Positions 34,277 to 44,656 of a DNA stretch of 64,000 bases are shown here, piece after piece (position 1 is the first letter of the stretch; each line of letters opens with the position of its first letter). This stretch comes from Allomyces arbusculus (Eukaryota > Blastocladiomycota > Blastocladiomycetes > Blastocladiales > Blastocladiaceae), in the NCBI GenBank assembly GCA_027604705.1, contig JADHYV010000005.1, positions 434,001 through 498,000 of the forward strand. Direction: 5' to 3'. Both the position numbers and the translations under genes were made by a program. The notes below the pieces were generated by a model. That model was not told the origin of the DNA. It saw only the letters and a program-made list of their open reading frames with translations, and searched no databases.

Positions 34277-36535
34277 ATGCCGCCGATCAGCAGCAGTAGC
34301 AGCAGCAACGCCGCGGCCGTATCGAACACGAGCAGCAATCGCGCTGCCGCGTCGAATGTGCAAAATGGCGGCCAGCTCGTGCCCGTGGCCATCAAACCGT
34401 CTGACGCTCCTCCTCTCCGCACCCTCCTTGCGCGGCTCAAGCGGCACGCCGAGCAGTCCGTGGACGGCACGCATCACAACCTGCTCAAGGCCATAGCGCG
34501 CATGGCCGTCGTGGTGTACGAGACATTGCAGGACCGGTTCGCATCGACGGGCGGCAGCGAGTATTGGGCCCAGTTGCACATGATCCTGATGCGCGTTGAT
34601 GCGCTCGTGGCTGTGGACGTGAATCCCGACGTGATTACTCGGCTCGTGCGTCTCAACCCGGATCGCGCCATCCTTCTCGACGCTGCGCGGCGCCTTGCGT
34701 TGCTCGCGTCGGCCATCAAGGACCAATCGTGGACGACCGATTTGGCCCGGCAGCTGCCGGCTGCGGGTAGCGAGTTTAGCGCCGACACGAAGAACGATCT
34801 CGCGGTGGACGAGGAGATTTGGACCGAGGCGGCCAAAGAATTATCGACCGAGGTGATCAAGGACCTTGACATGCAGCTCAAGCAACTGCGCAGTCTCGAC
34901 GCGCTCGACGACGACGATCTCACGAGAGCGCTGCAGCTCCGGGCCACGGATCAGCTTGAGGCGCTCGTTGCGGTCGAAAAGGTCTTGCAACAGCCGTCCA
35001 TGGCCGCCGCTACCGCCAAGCTGCCCCAGACGGTGGGCGCGCAAGTGCACGCGCTCGACACGCAACTGCGGCAGACGGCACGGCGCATCCAAGCGACGCT
35101 CGAGCATGTCGTGCCCGTCGCTGATCGTGCTGCCTCGTCGGTGCGCACCACGCAGCTCGACCGCCTGGCTGTCACGGCACACGAGTTTATCGTAGACCAG
35201 GAACCGTTTGCGCGAGGCGGGTTTGCCGAGGTGTATCACGCAACGTGGCCGGCACGCAACTCGGCCAAGGTCGTCATGAAACGGCTGTTACCGTCGGCCG
35301 TGTTGGGTAAGACGATGCGCGACGACTTGGCCAAGGAAGCGCGCGCATGGGCCGCCGTGAACCATCCGAACGTGCTCCCTCTCCTTGGCGTGTGCCTCGC
35401 CGCCAACGCTCCGTTCTTGATTACGCCATACATGCCCAACGGCACGCTCGTCGAGTACGCGGAGACGCGCCCGCAAGAGCATGCGCGATTGCTCCTTCAA
35501 GTGGCCCTAGGCATGGCGCACATTCACCGGTGCGGTGTCGCCCATGGGGACCTGAAGGGCAACAATGTGCTCGTGGACGCGGACGGGACCGCCAAAGTGG
35601 CCGATTTTGGGCTCGCGCGTTTCGCGGCCGATGCGTCGCGCACGACGCAGCGCAACAACCAAGGCCCTTTGCGGTGGCTCGCGCCCGAGCGGCTCGAACC
35701 GGGCAACAAGCAAGTATACGAGCCGGACGTTTACGCATTTGCCATGCTGTGCTACGAAGTGGTGGCGGGTCGCGTCCCGTTCTACGAGCAGCCGAACGAT
35801 ATGGTCGTTCTGTCGTGGATTCAGCGCGGCGATCGACCGACGGCGCCAACGGCGGCAGCGAGCTACTCGCCGGCGTTATGGGATGTTGTCACGCAGGCCT
35901 GGTCGCAGAATCCGGCCGCGCGGCCGTCATTCTGCACGATTGCGGGGATGCTGCACGCGCTTGTGCCCGGCGCGCCCCCACTCGCGCCCGACGTGGCGGC
36001 CGGGTGCGTTGCCGAAACCGCAGCCAAGTACGACAGGCGCGAAAAGGAGTTGTGCGCGAAGATTGACTTGCTCGAGAAGCGCTTGAATGAGGCCAATGCG
36101 CGCTCGGCACAAGTGGAGGCGCTTGAGGTGCGGGTCCGCGACGCTGACGGGCGTGTGGTCCAGGCCGAGAAGAAGGCGCGCCAAGACGAAGAGAAGCGCT
36201 TGGCCGAGATTGACCAGCTCGAAAAGCGCGCACGCGATGCCGAAGCTCTCGCCCGTCGCGAGTCGGACCGTGCAATGGCTGCGGCTGAACGTGTGCGCGA
36301 TGCGGAAGCGCGTGCGGTCCAGGCCGAGTCCCGCGCGCGCCGCGAATCAGAGCGTGCCGACATGGCCGTGGCTGCGGCCGATCGTACGCGCACGGAGATT
36401 GCGACTGAACGGTCATGCCGCACGGACTCGGATCGTGCAGCGGCCCAGGCGCGCCAAGAGTGCGAGCGTGAGCGCTCAGCGCGGGTGACGGCCGAAAACG
36501 AGGTGGAGAGACTTCGTCAACAGCTGCGCAATATT

Positions 36536-36567
<32 letters not shown>

Positions 36568-36724
36568 AGCATTTGGGTTTGGTTATGGCTCTCCAGCATT
36601 CATGTCTTTTGATTTGGGCGGTGGGTACGGCGGAGGTGGTGGTGGCCGTCGTGTCATGCACTGTAGCATTTGCGGAATGGCTGGAACGAACGCGTCGACA
36701 CACCCGCACCATGGGCGTCGGTGA
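34277..36724 (+). CDS. TKL-type protein kinase with helical N-terminus and coiled-coil tail
   Basis: A single open frame of 815 codons. Residues 45-300 are mostly amphipathic helix (LKQLRSLDALDDDDLTRALQ), with no family I recognise. The kinase domain spans about 303-565: glycine loop FARGGFAEVY (311-320), Lys335 in VVMK, catalytic loop HGDLKGNN with Asp425, DFG at 443-445 and APE at 469-471. Gly replaces the Arg of HRD, which is seen in many TKL kinases, so activity is plausible and may not need activation-loop phosphorylation. Residues 585-745 are a long charged coiled coil built of RDAExRxxQAE-type repeats. The end has a PSPSPSPSP run, a Gly/Tyr-rich patch, and a Cys/His tail (HCSICGMAGTNASTHPHH). 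A decayed relative lies directly downstream. Confidence 0.88.
36536..36567 (+). repeat. Hexanucleotide (CCCGAG)n encoding Pro-Ser repeats
   Basis: About five tandem cccgag units inside the kinase gene encode alternating Pro and Ser. The repeat is in frame and probably length-variable. Confidence 0.85.
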
Positions 36725-37286
36725 CGTAGGACAGAAGCGGAGACTTGAGAACCGAGGAACTGGAAGAGTTTCAGGTTTGACGACTATGGTAGTTATTGGC
36801 GGGTCCTAGTGGCCTGGAGCTGTGTCCGAGATGGGTGGACAGATTACAAAATGGTAAAACATGAGAGCATCGTGGTTTCGGAATGCACTCCTTGCGATCC
36901 TTGACGAGTCAGTCAACACATGGGCGGAGTGAGACAGTCCTCCCTTGCAGCCTACAGCCGTCATGCGTCCTTTTTCATCCCTTCTCATCCCTTTTCATCC
37001 CTTTTCTTCCACGAGTCCGCAATCACGATCAAATAATTGCATTTATTCAGCGGTTCTCAATCATTCTAAGATATAGCTATTGAGAACAGATCGACCGGGA
37101 ACCGGAAAAGCCGACGATTCAATGCGGTTGCTCTCTCGAGCCTTCTCAAAATCAATGATCGTACGCTTCAAAAGCGACCGCGACCTTTAATTGCCATGAT
37201 TGTTTGAAGACAAGATTCACTTCAAGAAAAACATCATTTTCCCTCCTCCAATCAACTGCAAGGACGCTCAACTACACACAACCACG
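36725..37286. other. Intergenic, AT-richer
   Basis: This 562 bp has the lowest GC of the region, with a short tandem tcatccctt repeat near 36975-37010. There is no gene. Confidence 0.5.
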
Positions 37287-38710
37287 ATGCCCACCACCAC
37301 TCCCTCCACTGGCCGCAAAACCTCTGCCAAGTCAGCTGCCGTGTCGGGCGCGCAAAGTACTGGCACACGGGATTCGGGCGCACAAGTTCATTGTGAGCCG
37401 CGAATTGTTTGCGCGCGGCGCGCATGCCGAGGTGTACCGCGCGATATGGCCAGCGCGCAACTTGGCTCAAGTGGTCATGAAGCGGGTGTGGCTGCCGTTG
37501 GCGGATCTTGGTAAGACCACTGTGCGAGACGAACTCGTCAAGCAAGCGTGTGCGTGGGTGGCCGTGCCGGACCACAAGCATGTGCTCCCGCTTCTCGGCG
37601 TGGGTATCGCCGCGGGCGCACCATTCTGAATCATACCGTACATACCACAGGGCACGATCGTCAAGCATGCGGCCACTCGGCCGCAAGAGCGCATGGGTTT
37701 GCTGTTTGAAGTGGGTGAGGGCATGGCGCACATGCATGAGCACGGCACCACGCACGGCGGCTTGAAGGGAGGCAACGTGTTTTTGACCGCTGATGGGACC
37801 GCCGAGGTGACCGACTTTGAGCTCACGCGGATCACAACGCAGCTTGAGGTCCAGGGCCTGTACTTTGGCTCGCGCCCGAGAGAGTTGGCCCGGGTACTGA
37901 GAAGACGTACGAGTGAGTCGTGCGTGTAGTCCTTTTTGCCATGATGTGCTACGAAGTGATTGCGGGCCATGTTCCGTTCGACGATCAACCTGACGACAAG
38001 GTCGTCGAGAAATGGATCAAGCGCGGCGATCGACCTGCGACACCGACGGTCGCAACGAGCTGCTCGCCGGCATCGTGGTGAATATTGACGCCATACTGGG
38101 CACCGAACCTGGCGATGCGGCCGTCGTTTCGCGCTGCTGATGCCTTGGGTGCGCTGGTCTCGGTCGGGTCTCAACGTGCAGTTGACGACAAGTCGGCACC
38201 TGGCTGGATCGCAGATCCCGAACCCAAGCGCGACCAACGCGAAATGGGTTTGTGCTCGACAATCGAGTCGCTCGAGGAGCGTTTGCCCGTCGCAGATGCG
38301 CGTGCGGCTCAAGCTAAAGAGCTCGAGGAACAGATCCGCAACGCCGATGAGCGCCTGGCGCACGTAAAAGAGCAGGCGCGTCAAGACAGAGAGCAGAGCG
38401 CGGCCAAGATTGCGCAGCTCGAGCAGCGCTTGCGCGAGGTCGAAGCTCGCATGGTTCAGGGCAGACGCTGGCGCGCCATGAATCGGAGCGAGCCATAAAT
38501 GCAACGAAACGTTTGCGTGATGCTGAGGCACGTCGGGATCAAGCTGAGACGCGCGCGCGCCGAAATTCGGAACGTGCCGATGCGGCTACAGCTGCGGTCG
38601 AACGGTTGCGCTTGGAGCTTGCAGCCGAGCGAACATCTCGGGTGAACGCGGACCGCACAGTAGAGCAAGGATACCCGAGAGCCTCAAATAGGCGCTCTCG
38701 GCTCGCATAA
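37287..38710 (+). pseudogene. Decayed tandem copy of the upstream TKL kinase
   Basis: This region lines up with the kinase at 34277 from its glycine loop onward: LFARGAHAEVYRAIWPARN, VVMKRVWLPLADLGKT, HKHVLPLLGVGIAAGAPF, then an in-frame stop at 37627 where the functional copy has Leu. The same frame continues (IIPYIPQGTIV) to about 37929. After a frameshift, FAMMCYEVIAGHVPFDDQPDD and IKRGDRPATPT follow, then a stop near 38080, and a third frame holds the coiled-coil tail to about 38500. Active-site motifs are ruined: HGGLKGGN lacks the catalytic Asp, and DFE replaces DFG. The roughly 300-residue N-terminal region is missing. GC and bias have begun to drift. It is a tandem duplication followed by decay. 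Confidence 0.88.
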
Positions 38711-38916
38711 CGGGCGGGAATGAGGTGGAGAAGGAGCATCAGCAGCCGCGCGATATCCCTCTTTGGTCTGATGTGGAGGACGAGTGCATGACGTGTATCG
38801 TTCTGCTTACCGTCACCGGTAACTCGGCCTGCCAAGCGTCGCCAATCAATCGCGGACGCAGCGCGGTCGTCCATTGGATACACGCTAAAGAATACAATTA
38901 CATCGTGGACTAACAT

Positions 38917-39750
38917 CTATCCCTGCACCTCGTCCTCCTCGGCTGGTGCAGATCGTGCCGAATCCTCACCATACAGTGCCGATGATGGCGGCGCCGCTGC
39001 TGCCCTTGCCTGCTCCTCGGCCTCCTTGCGTTGGCGGTACACCTTGATCAGCGATGAAATCATCTCCTCGAGCCGCGCGAGCGTGGCCAGCAAGGCCGTG
39101 ACGAGTGCCTTGCGGTTGGCCTTGAGCGCCTCAAACTGCGCTGCGATCCGCTCGCGGTCCACCTCCTCAAATTCGGCCGTGATCCGACGGAGCAGCCGGT
39201 CCTGCGGCGGTAAAACATCCTCCTCGTCGTCGTCCTCGCCCTCGGCCTCCTCCGGCAATGGGTACTTGTGCGTATACTCAAGCAAAATCCCGTGCGTCTT
39301 GACATTATCGAGCGCCTCGAGCAACTTGTGGCCTTTTTCGTCGAGGTACTGCAGCTGCTTGACGACCTTATCGGTCGCGGCGGCTGTCGCCTCGTCGTCG
39401 TCGCGGATCGCGTCAGCGTCGGCCATGACGGGGGGCAGGGCGACGCGCGCCACGTCGCCCGCCTGGTGGTCCAATTCGTCAATGCGCTGCCGCGCACTCT
39501 TGAGCAGCTTCTTCAAGTACTTGAGCCGCTTGGCCTCGGGACTGAGCGGTGGGGATGCGGGCACTGCGGGCGCCGTGGCAGACCGGCGCGTAAGGAGGGC
39601 GGTGCCGGCGCCCACAAGGACCGTCACAGCGGCTGCGACGAGGACGGGGACGGCATATTCTGGGCCGGCGAGCTCCTCGGCGATTTGGAGGGCCGCGTCG
39701 ACGGCGGGCGCGAGGTAGTCTGTAACGAGTGCAGATGCGGTCGACGCCAT
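38917..39750 (-). CDS. Membrane-anchored helical protein, BAG/Snl1-like
   Basis: From the Met at 39750 the protein has 277 residues; the frame is open to 39891, but the shorter start puts a membrane segment near the N-terminus (VPVLVAAAVTVLVGAGTALL, about 35-54). The rest is soluble and helical: KRLKYLKKLLKSARQRIDEL, VVKQLQYLDEKGHKLLEALD, an acidic loop, and a final pair of helices with FEALKANRKALVTALLATLARLEE. The ending recalls the Hsp70-binding BAG domain (RK-A-L-V, then x-L-x-x-L). One N-terminal anchor plus a BAG-like domain is the layout of yeast Snl1, an ER/nuclear-envelope Hsp70 cochaperone. That identity is an inference from shape, and a different coiled-coil membrane protein is possible. 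Confidence 0.6.
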   Translation of the reverse strand: MASTASALVTDYLAPAVDAALQIAEELAGPEYAVPVLVAAAVTVLVGAGTALLTRRSATAPAVPASPPLSPEAKRLKYLKKLLKSARQRIDELDHQAGDVARVALPPVMADADAIRDDDEATAAATDKVVKQLQYLDEKGHKLLEALDNVKTHGILLEYTHKYPLPEEAEGEDDDEEDVLPPQDRLLRRITAEFEEVDRERIAAQFEALKANRKALVTALLATLARLEEMISSLIKVYRQRKEAEEQARAAAAPPSSALYGEDSARSAPAEEDEVQG

Positions 39751-40108
39751 GGTGCTAGCGGCGTTGCAGGGCGCGGGGTGCAGTTGGTCGGCGCGCGCGA
39801 GTTGTTGGAGCACTAGTTCTGGTCGAATAGATATCAATGTCGACGTTGTGGAGGGAAGATGAGGTTTATCGTTTGCGGTGAGTGTGGCCAACGGTGCCGA
39901 TCAAAGCTAACGTGACCTCCCACCGCAATTTCACCGCACGCGCCGAGCACCCTTCATCCTGAACGACCTGTCGGCCTGATGGTCTCTGCCTGACTCTCCC
40001 AGTTGGCGTTGCAAGCAGTGCATGTTTAACGGGGAGGAATGCTGCATGTACCAACGAGACGCCAGACAAGCCGGTCGCGTGCCCGTCGCGTGGATCAGTC
40101 ATCATTCC
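39751..40108. other. Intergenic between minus-strand genes
   Basis: This 358 bp of moderate GC lies between the BAG-like start and the SIM-protein stop. I see no gene. Confidence 0.5.
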
Positions 40109-41929
40109 TCAATCATCGTCATCCTCGTCGTCGTCGTTCGTATCGTGGACGAAACTCCCGCCCAGGTCCTGCGAGGCATCATCCTCGTCACTAATGAAGA
40201 TGATACCCTCATTTGCCTCCTCTTCCAAGACCGGCTCGCGCGGCTCTTCCACGACCGGCGGGCGCGACTCATCTGCGACCAACGTACACGCCTTGGCACC
40301 GAGCTCGCGCAACCAAAAACACCACGCAATCAGCTCGTTCACGACCTTCACTGTCTTGGCGACCTCCTTGTCGTTGACCCCGTCATTCTCCACCTCGACG
40401 ACCAGACCTGGCTCGTCTTCGCCCCACCGCACGCGCATATCCGCGGCTTCCGGGATCATATCCACGATCTCAAACACTTGCTCAGCCCAGAACTGCACCT
40501 GCTCGAGATCGCTCGCGATCGTGCGCTCGTCCGGCACTCGTGGCGGCATCTTCCTCGGCCACACCTTGGGCCCATTGCGGCACATGGTCCGCTCCATATC
40601 CGGGACCCGCACGTCCGGGCTCGCCGTGAGCCAGTACCGCGCGTGCATCCACGCGCGCTTGACCGTACGATCCGCCTTGGTGAACGTCTTGGGCGTCTCG
40701 GGCCGCGCGCGATCGTACTCGCCAAAGAGCGGCGCGTCGGCGTGCGTTTTGGTGATCTGCACGCGCGCGCGCTCCGCGTACGTCGCGATGCACGCGAGTT
40801 CCCGGGCAAACGTGATCGGTACGTCCATGCGCGGCGGCTGCGCGTGCGGCACGTGCCATTCCGTGTCCGCGCGAAGCCGTTGCCGGTGGAGAGGCGGCGG
40901 CGCGCCCGTAGACCAAGTCAGGCGCTCCGACGGCGGTGCGAGAATGCCCGTGAACGTGCACGACCGCAGCTCCGCGTCGTAGACGGCGGTCGGGTCTTCG
41001 AGCGTGATCACACCGAGCTCTTCCTGCATGGCACAAAATTCCTCGATCTCGTCCGAATCGAGATGGTCCGGCGACGAGTCGCGGTCGGTGTCTGAGGAGT
41101 CTGCGGGGGCAGCGGGCACGCGGCGGCGTGACGCGCGCGCAGGGATGGCGGCGCGCGCAGGGATGGCCTTGGTGCGGCCGCGCCGCTTCTTGCCAGAGAT
41201 CAGGGCACGGTCATTGTTGGCAAGGTCATCTTTGTCCTTGTCATTGTCACGCTCATCGTCGTCGCTGTCGCTGATTTGAACGACATGGCTGGGAGCAGCA
41301 CGCAGATTGCGCCGCTGCCCAGGTCCTGGCTGCCGCGGAGTAGCGACGGGCATACCCCACACCTTGGCCGCATTCTCCTTGTCCTGGTCCGTGCGCGCCG
41401 CTGCGTACGCGACAAAGACGGGGTTCTCCTCGAATTCCTCCAGCGCGTTCGAAAACATGAAGTCCTCAAACTCCCCCTCCGGATCTTCGTCGTCCGAGCT
41501 GTCGCTAAGGTCAATGACGGCTGGCCGTTTCCGCCCTGCAGGTCCTGAAGTCTGCGGCCGCGCCTCGAGCGGCAGGACGGGCCCTGAGCGATGGTCGTGT
41601 GCGTTGAGCAGCTCGGTGACCTTGGTGAAGAGCGTCTTGGAAAAGGGCTCGACCACGCCCATAGCGTGGATGCGATGAGCGACCTCATCCGCAAGTCCGG
41701 CCGCGCGGAACGGGCTGATCTCGCACTCGCACACGTTGCCTGAGCGGTTGCAGGCGGGGCACTTGGCGGTGCTCGGGCACAGGTCCGCGGGCGTCGCGCG
41801 AGAATGGTCGTTCAAGTAGTGCTCGATCATGGTCACGAGCGTGCAGTCATGGCGGAGCTTGGGGAATACGGGACGGGGGCGGCCCGGCGCGCCCGCGGGG
41901 CAGAGGTGGCAGGGCGCGATGAGCGGCAT
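40109..41929 (-). CDS. Cys-rich N-terminus protein with three SUMO-interacting motifs
   Basis: From the Met at 41929 it has 606 residues. I do not recognise the family. The first 70 residues hold eight Cys (7, 10, 29, 51, 57, 60, 67, 69) and several His, including CPSTAKCPAC, probably two zinc sites. Three sequences fit the SUMO-interacting consensus of a hydrophobic core followed by acidic/Ser residues: AVIDLSDSSDDED (137-149), HVVQISDSDDDE (215-226) and GIIFISDEDD near 575-585. Between the second SIM and the C-terminus is a folded part of about 270 residues (FCAMQEELGVITLEDPTAVY; TVKRAWMHARYWL; VVNELIAWCFWLRELGA). A basic KKRRGRTK patch suggests the nucleus. Zinc sites plus clustered SIMs suggest a SUMO-pathway or chromatin reader. 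The gene is divergent from PBI2. Confidence 0.7.
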   Translation of the reverse strand: MPLIAPCHLCPAGAPGRPRPVFPKLRHDCTLVTMIEHYLNDHSRATPADLCPSTAKCPACNRSGNVCECEISPFRAAGLADEVAHRIHAMGVVEPFSKTLFTKVTELLNAHDHRSGPVLPLEARPQTSGPAGRKRPAVIDLSDSSDDEDPEGEFEDFMFSNALEEFEENPVFVAYAAARTDQDKENAAKVWGMPVATPRQPGPGQRRNLRAAPSHVVQISDSDDDERDNDKDKDDLANNDRALISGKKRRGRTKAIPARAAIPARASRRRVPAAPADSSDTDRDSSPDHLDSDEIEEFCAMQEELGVITLEDPTAVYDAELRSCTFTGILAPPSERLTWSTGAPPPLHRQRLRADTEWHVPHAQPPRMDVPITFARELACIATYAERARVQITKTHADAPLFGEYDRARPETPKTFTKADRTVKRAWMHARYWLTASPDVRVPDMERTMCRNGPKVWPRKMPPRVPDERTIASDLEQVQFWAEQVFEIVDMIPEAADMRVRWGEDEPGLVVEVENDGVNDKEVAKTVKVVNELIAWCFWLRELGAKACTLVADESRPPVVEEPREPVLEEEANEGIIFISDEDDASQDLGGSFVHDTNDDDEDDDD

Positions 41930-42328
41930 GGGGCAGCGCCGCGTGTCGACCGTGATTTGTTGCTGGCGCCGTCGAGGACGCCGTCGGTGACGGCGTGCTG
42001 GGCCGTGCTGGTGTCTGGAGGTTGGCTCGCTGGCCCGAGGCGAGCGATGCGTCACCTCCAGGCGGCGCACCGGCGTGCCGGATCCGCGTCACTGGTCTCC
42101 GTGGCTGAGCACCGGGCCAAATCGCCTTGCAAATCGGCTCTCAAATCGCGACTTGCGCGCCTTGGCCTTGTGTTTCACCGTTTTTGTGCGCGCGACGCGT
42201 CATGGCGCGACCGGAGACCGGCAAATCGCACCACCGCGCCCATCCCTTCTCCCCAACCGCTTGCCTGCCTGCCGCCTCGACCCCGTCGACCCGCCCGCCG
42301 CCTGCCACCAACCAACCGCACCAGTACC
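41930..42328. promoter_or_regulatory. Divergent promoter region SIM protein / PBI2
   Basis: These 399 bp separate two divergent ATGs. The PBI2 side is C-rich with repeated ccaacc/ccgcc elements. There is no TATA box. Confidence 0.5.
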
Positions 42329-42663
42329 ATGTCGAACAAGGTCATTGTCTCGTTCAAGAAGGGCACGCCCGCCGCCGTCATCGACGCGGCCGCCAAGAAG
42401 GTCGAGGCCGCCGGCGGCAAGATTGGCCACCGCTACAACGCGACGATTCTCGGGTTTGCCGCTGAGATCCCGGACAACCACATTTGTACGTCGTGCCGGT
42501 TGCTTGGTTCGCATCACATCGAGCGTGATGATCTGACCAACGCACACGCGTTGTCATCGCTCGCAATGTAGCCGTTCTCGCCACGGAGCCCGAGCTCGAC
42601 TTTATCGAGGCCGACGGCCCCGTCTCGGTCGCCGCGCAGCAGACGCTCGCCAAGTTCTCGTAA
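42329..42663 (+). CDS. PBI2: Peptidase inhibitor I9 domain protein (Pbi2-like)
   Basis: Exons 42329-42485 and 42572-42663, with an 86 bp intron (donor gtacgt, acceptor gtag), give 82 residues. The protein starts MSNKVIVSFKKGTPAAVIDA, continues KVEAAGGKIGHRYNATILGF and, after the junction, VLATEPELDFIEADGPVS. This is the beta-alpha-beta-beta-alpha-beta pattern of subtilisin propeptide-like inhibitors. It corresponds in length and layout to yeast Pbi2, the cytosolic inhibitor of vacuolar proteinase B, also part of the LMA1 factor in vacuole fusion. There is no signal peptide, so it should stay in the cytosol. It stands alone and is not fused to a protease. Confidence 0.9.
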
Positions 42664-44002
42664 ATCCGCGTCACACACGCTGGCCAGCCGTCGTGCACGC
42701 ACCCGCACGTAATGCGCTCTCGCACGCGTCGTGTCGCTTGCGGCTCGTCGTCGGCCGTGCTACGCCGCCGTGACGCACCGCGGTCCATTCTTTGTACATT
42801 CTGTACCGGCGCTTTTTGATCTTACGCCGCCTCCGTCGTTGTCGTCCTTCGCGTCGCCTGCTTTCTGTCCGCTTTCGCGCTGTTTCTCTTCCAATATACA
42901 TGCGCTCTCGCGCAATCGAAGGGGTCTCAGCTTGTCAGCCGCTCAGAGCAAGTGTGTGACACGTCATCCGCTGCCAAAGTCTCAGTCGCAAGGCTCGGTG
43001 GGAGGGTTGCCTTTCATTTCGGTTGTCTCTCGCGCTTTGTGGGCGTTTGTTGTTGCGCTTGGTTCGCGCACACTCGTGGACCGCGCAGACGGTTTGTAGG
43101 TCGACTCCGGCGAGGTTGAGGGCACGCCCGCTGCGACCTTGGTCGACGTGAGCGACCTGCGTGTCAATCCCTTGCAACATGAATTCACTGCAATGACGGC
43201 CGCACAGTTAACGAGTGGCTTCTTGCCATGGCGAATTCTACCTTGTGGTTGAAGATCACGGAGAGAGTTTTCGGACGAGCACGAGAGCGAGAGGGGGGGG
43301 GGGGGGGCGGGGGCGGGAGGGCATCTTTGCGACAGCAGAACGTGCTGGTCGAGACTGTATATTCATCCAGGAGCAGAATGGCAGCGGGAGTACAGAACGG
43401 CCTGCCGGTGAAATCAGCAACCGGCTTCCATCAAGCGGCGCGCCGGAATGACTAGTTGCATCTGCCAAAAGACAAAGCGCGTGGCGCCACCAAACTCGAC
43501 CATCCTGAGCGCGCCGACATGATCGCTGCTTGAGCAAGTTTATTCGACACGGTTCTGCAGCAGCTCATGCACTCCGATCCCGAATGCACCCCGCAGACCC
43601 GCCGCGTCGGGCGCCGATCAGCGTTGGATCACCATGCGGGGCGGCGGAGCGGCGCAAGGCGGCGTACTCCCAGTGCTACCGTTCGCTCGCGATCGCGTCT
43701 CTCCGCGATGGCCACGACGTGCCAAGCGCTCCAAAACCTTGGCGCCGAGTGGTGTCGCGGCCGTCCCGACCGTACTCGCCACCAGAATGCAAAGCGGTAT
43801 CGTGCATCGTCGTGCATTCACGCCAAAGGACGGTCGGAACCTACATGACCTACGACGCGTCGTGCCGACATGGATTGGACGCTCGCACGGGGTATATAAA
43901 CAGCAATGGGCCCCTAGACATGGGCACCAGCACTCAGGTCCAGCCTGATCTTCGCCGTCTTCAACGCCAACGTCGCGATCAAGTGATTCCCCAACCACCA
44001 CC
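42664..44002. other. Intergenic PBI2 - small heat-shock gene
   Basis: No gene is supported in this 1.3 kb. It contains a near-pure G tract around 43293-43320 and the promoter of the HSP20 gene. I looked for canonical heat-shock elements and did not find a convincing array. Confidence 0.5.
43893..43900 (+). promoter_or_regulatory. TATA box of the small heat-shock gene
   Basis: TATATAAA lies 103 bp upstream of the HSP20 start codon, in otherwise GC-rich DNA. Position and sequence fit a core promoter of a strongly inducible gene. Confidence 0.65.
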
Positions 44003-44656
44003 ATGGCCCTCTTCTTCCAGCCCATCACGTTCGACCGGTCGCTCTACTGTACGTCAGCGATTGGTCACGTTAAGGAGGACAAGAGATATTCTCATAACCC
44101 ATGGGCCGAGTCCATTAGCGATGCGCCGCGACTTTGACCGCATGCTGCGTGAGCTGATCGATGCCGCATCGCGCGGCGCCCCCGCTGCCGATGCCGCTGC
44201 TGAGAGCGACGACCCGGTCGAGCAGACCGCCGCCTCGTTCTCGCCGCGCATGGATGTGTACGTCTCCCTCCCCCTCAAGCTCGACTCGCGCATATTAATT
44301 GCACGGCATCGAGTCTCCTGACCCGCTTTCCTCTGCCTTTCGTCCGCGATAGCGTCGAGACCGACTCGGAAATCGTCATCAAGCTCGACACGCCCGGCGT
44401 CCCCAAGGAAAACATCACCGTCGAGGTGCACGACCGCGTGCTCACAATCGCGGGTGAGGCCAACATCGACGGCGAAAAGGTCGACGGCACCGTGCACGTG
44501 CGCGAGCGGTACACCGGCAAGTTTGAGCGGCAAATGGCGCTGCCCCCCGCCGCCGACACGGACGCGATCAAGGCCGCATCGGTCGATGGCGTCCTGACGG
44601 TGACGGTGCCCAAGAAGGCCGAGGTTGCGGAGAAGCGCCAGATCGCGGTCGAGTAA
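44003..44656 (+). CDS. Small heat-shock protein (HSP20/alpha-crystallin)
   Basis: Three exons, 44003-44048, 44119-44257 and 44353-44656, encode 162 residues; introns are 70 and 95 bp with GTACGT donors. The N-terminal arm is short (MALFFQPITFDRSLY, then RRDFDRMLRELIDAA). The alpha-crystallin domain begins at FSPRMDVVETDSEIVIKLD, continues with PGVPKENITVEVHDRVLTIA and RYTGKFERQMALP, and ends with the conserved AASVDGVLTVTVPKK. The tail EKRQIAVE provides an I-x-V oligomerisation motif (IAV). The length is typical of cytosolic fungal Hsp20. It acts as an ATP-independent holdase. Stress induction is likely from the family and the strong TATA box but is not shown by visible HSEs. Confidence 0.95.

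Noticed and set aside
43400-43890. Heat-shock elements upstream of the HSP20 gene
   Set aside because: Isolated ttc/gaa triplets occur, but no array of three inverted nGAAn units with correct spacing was found.
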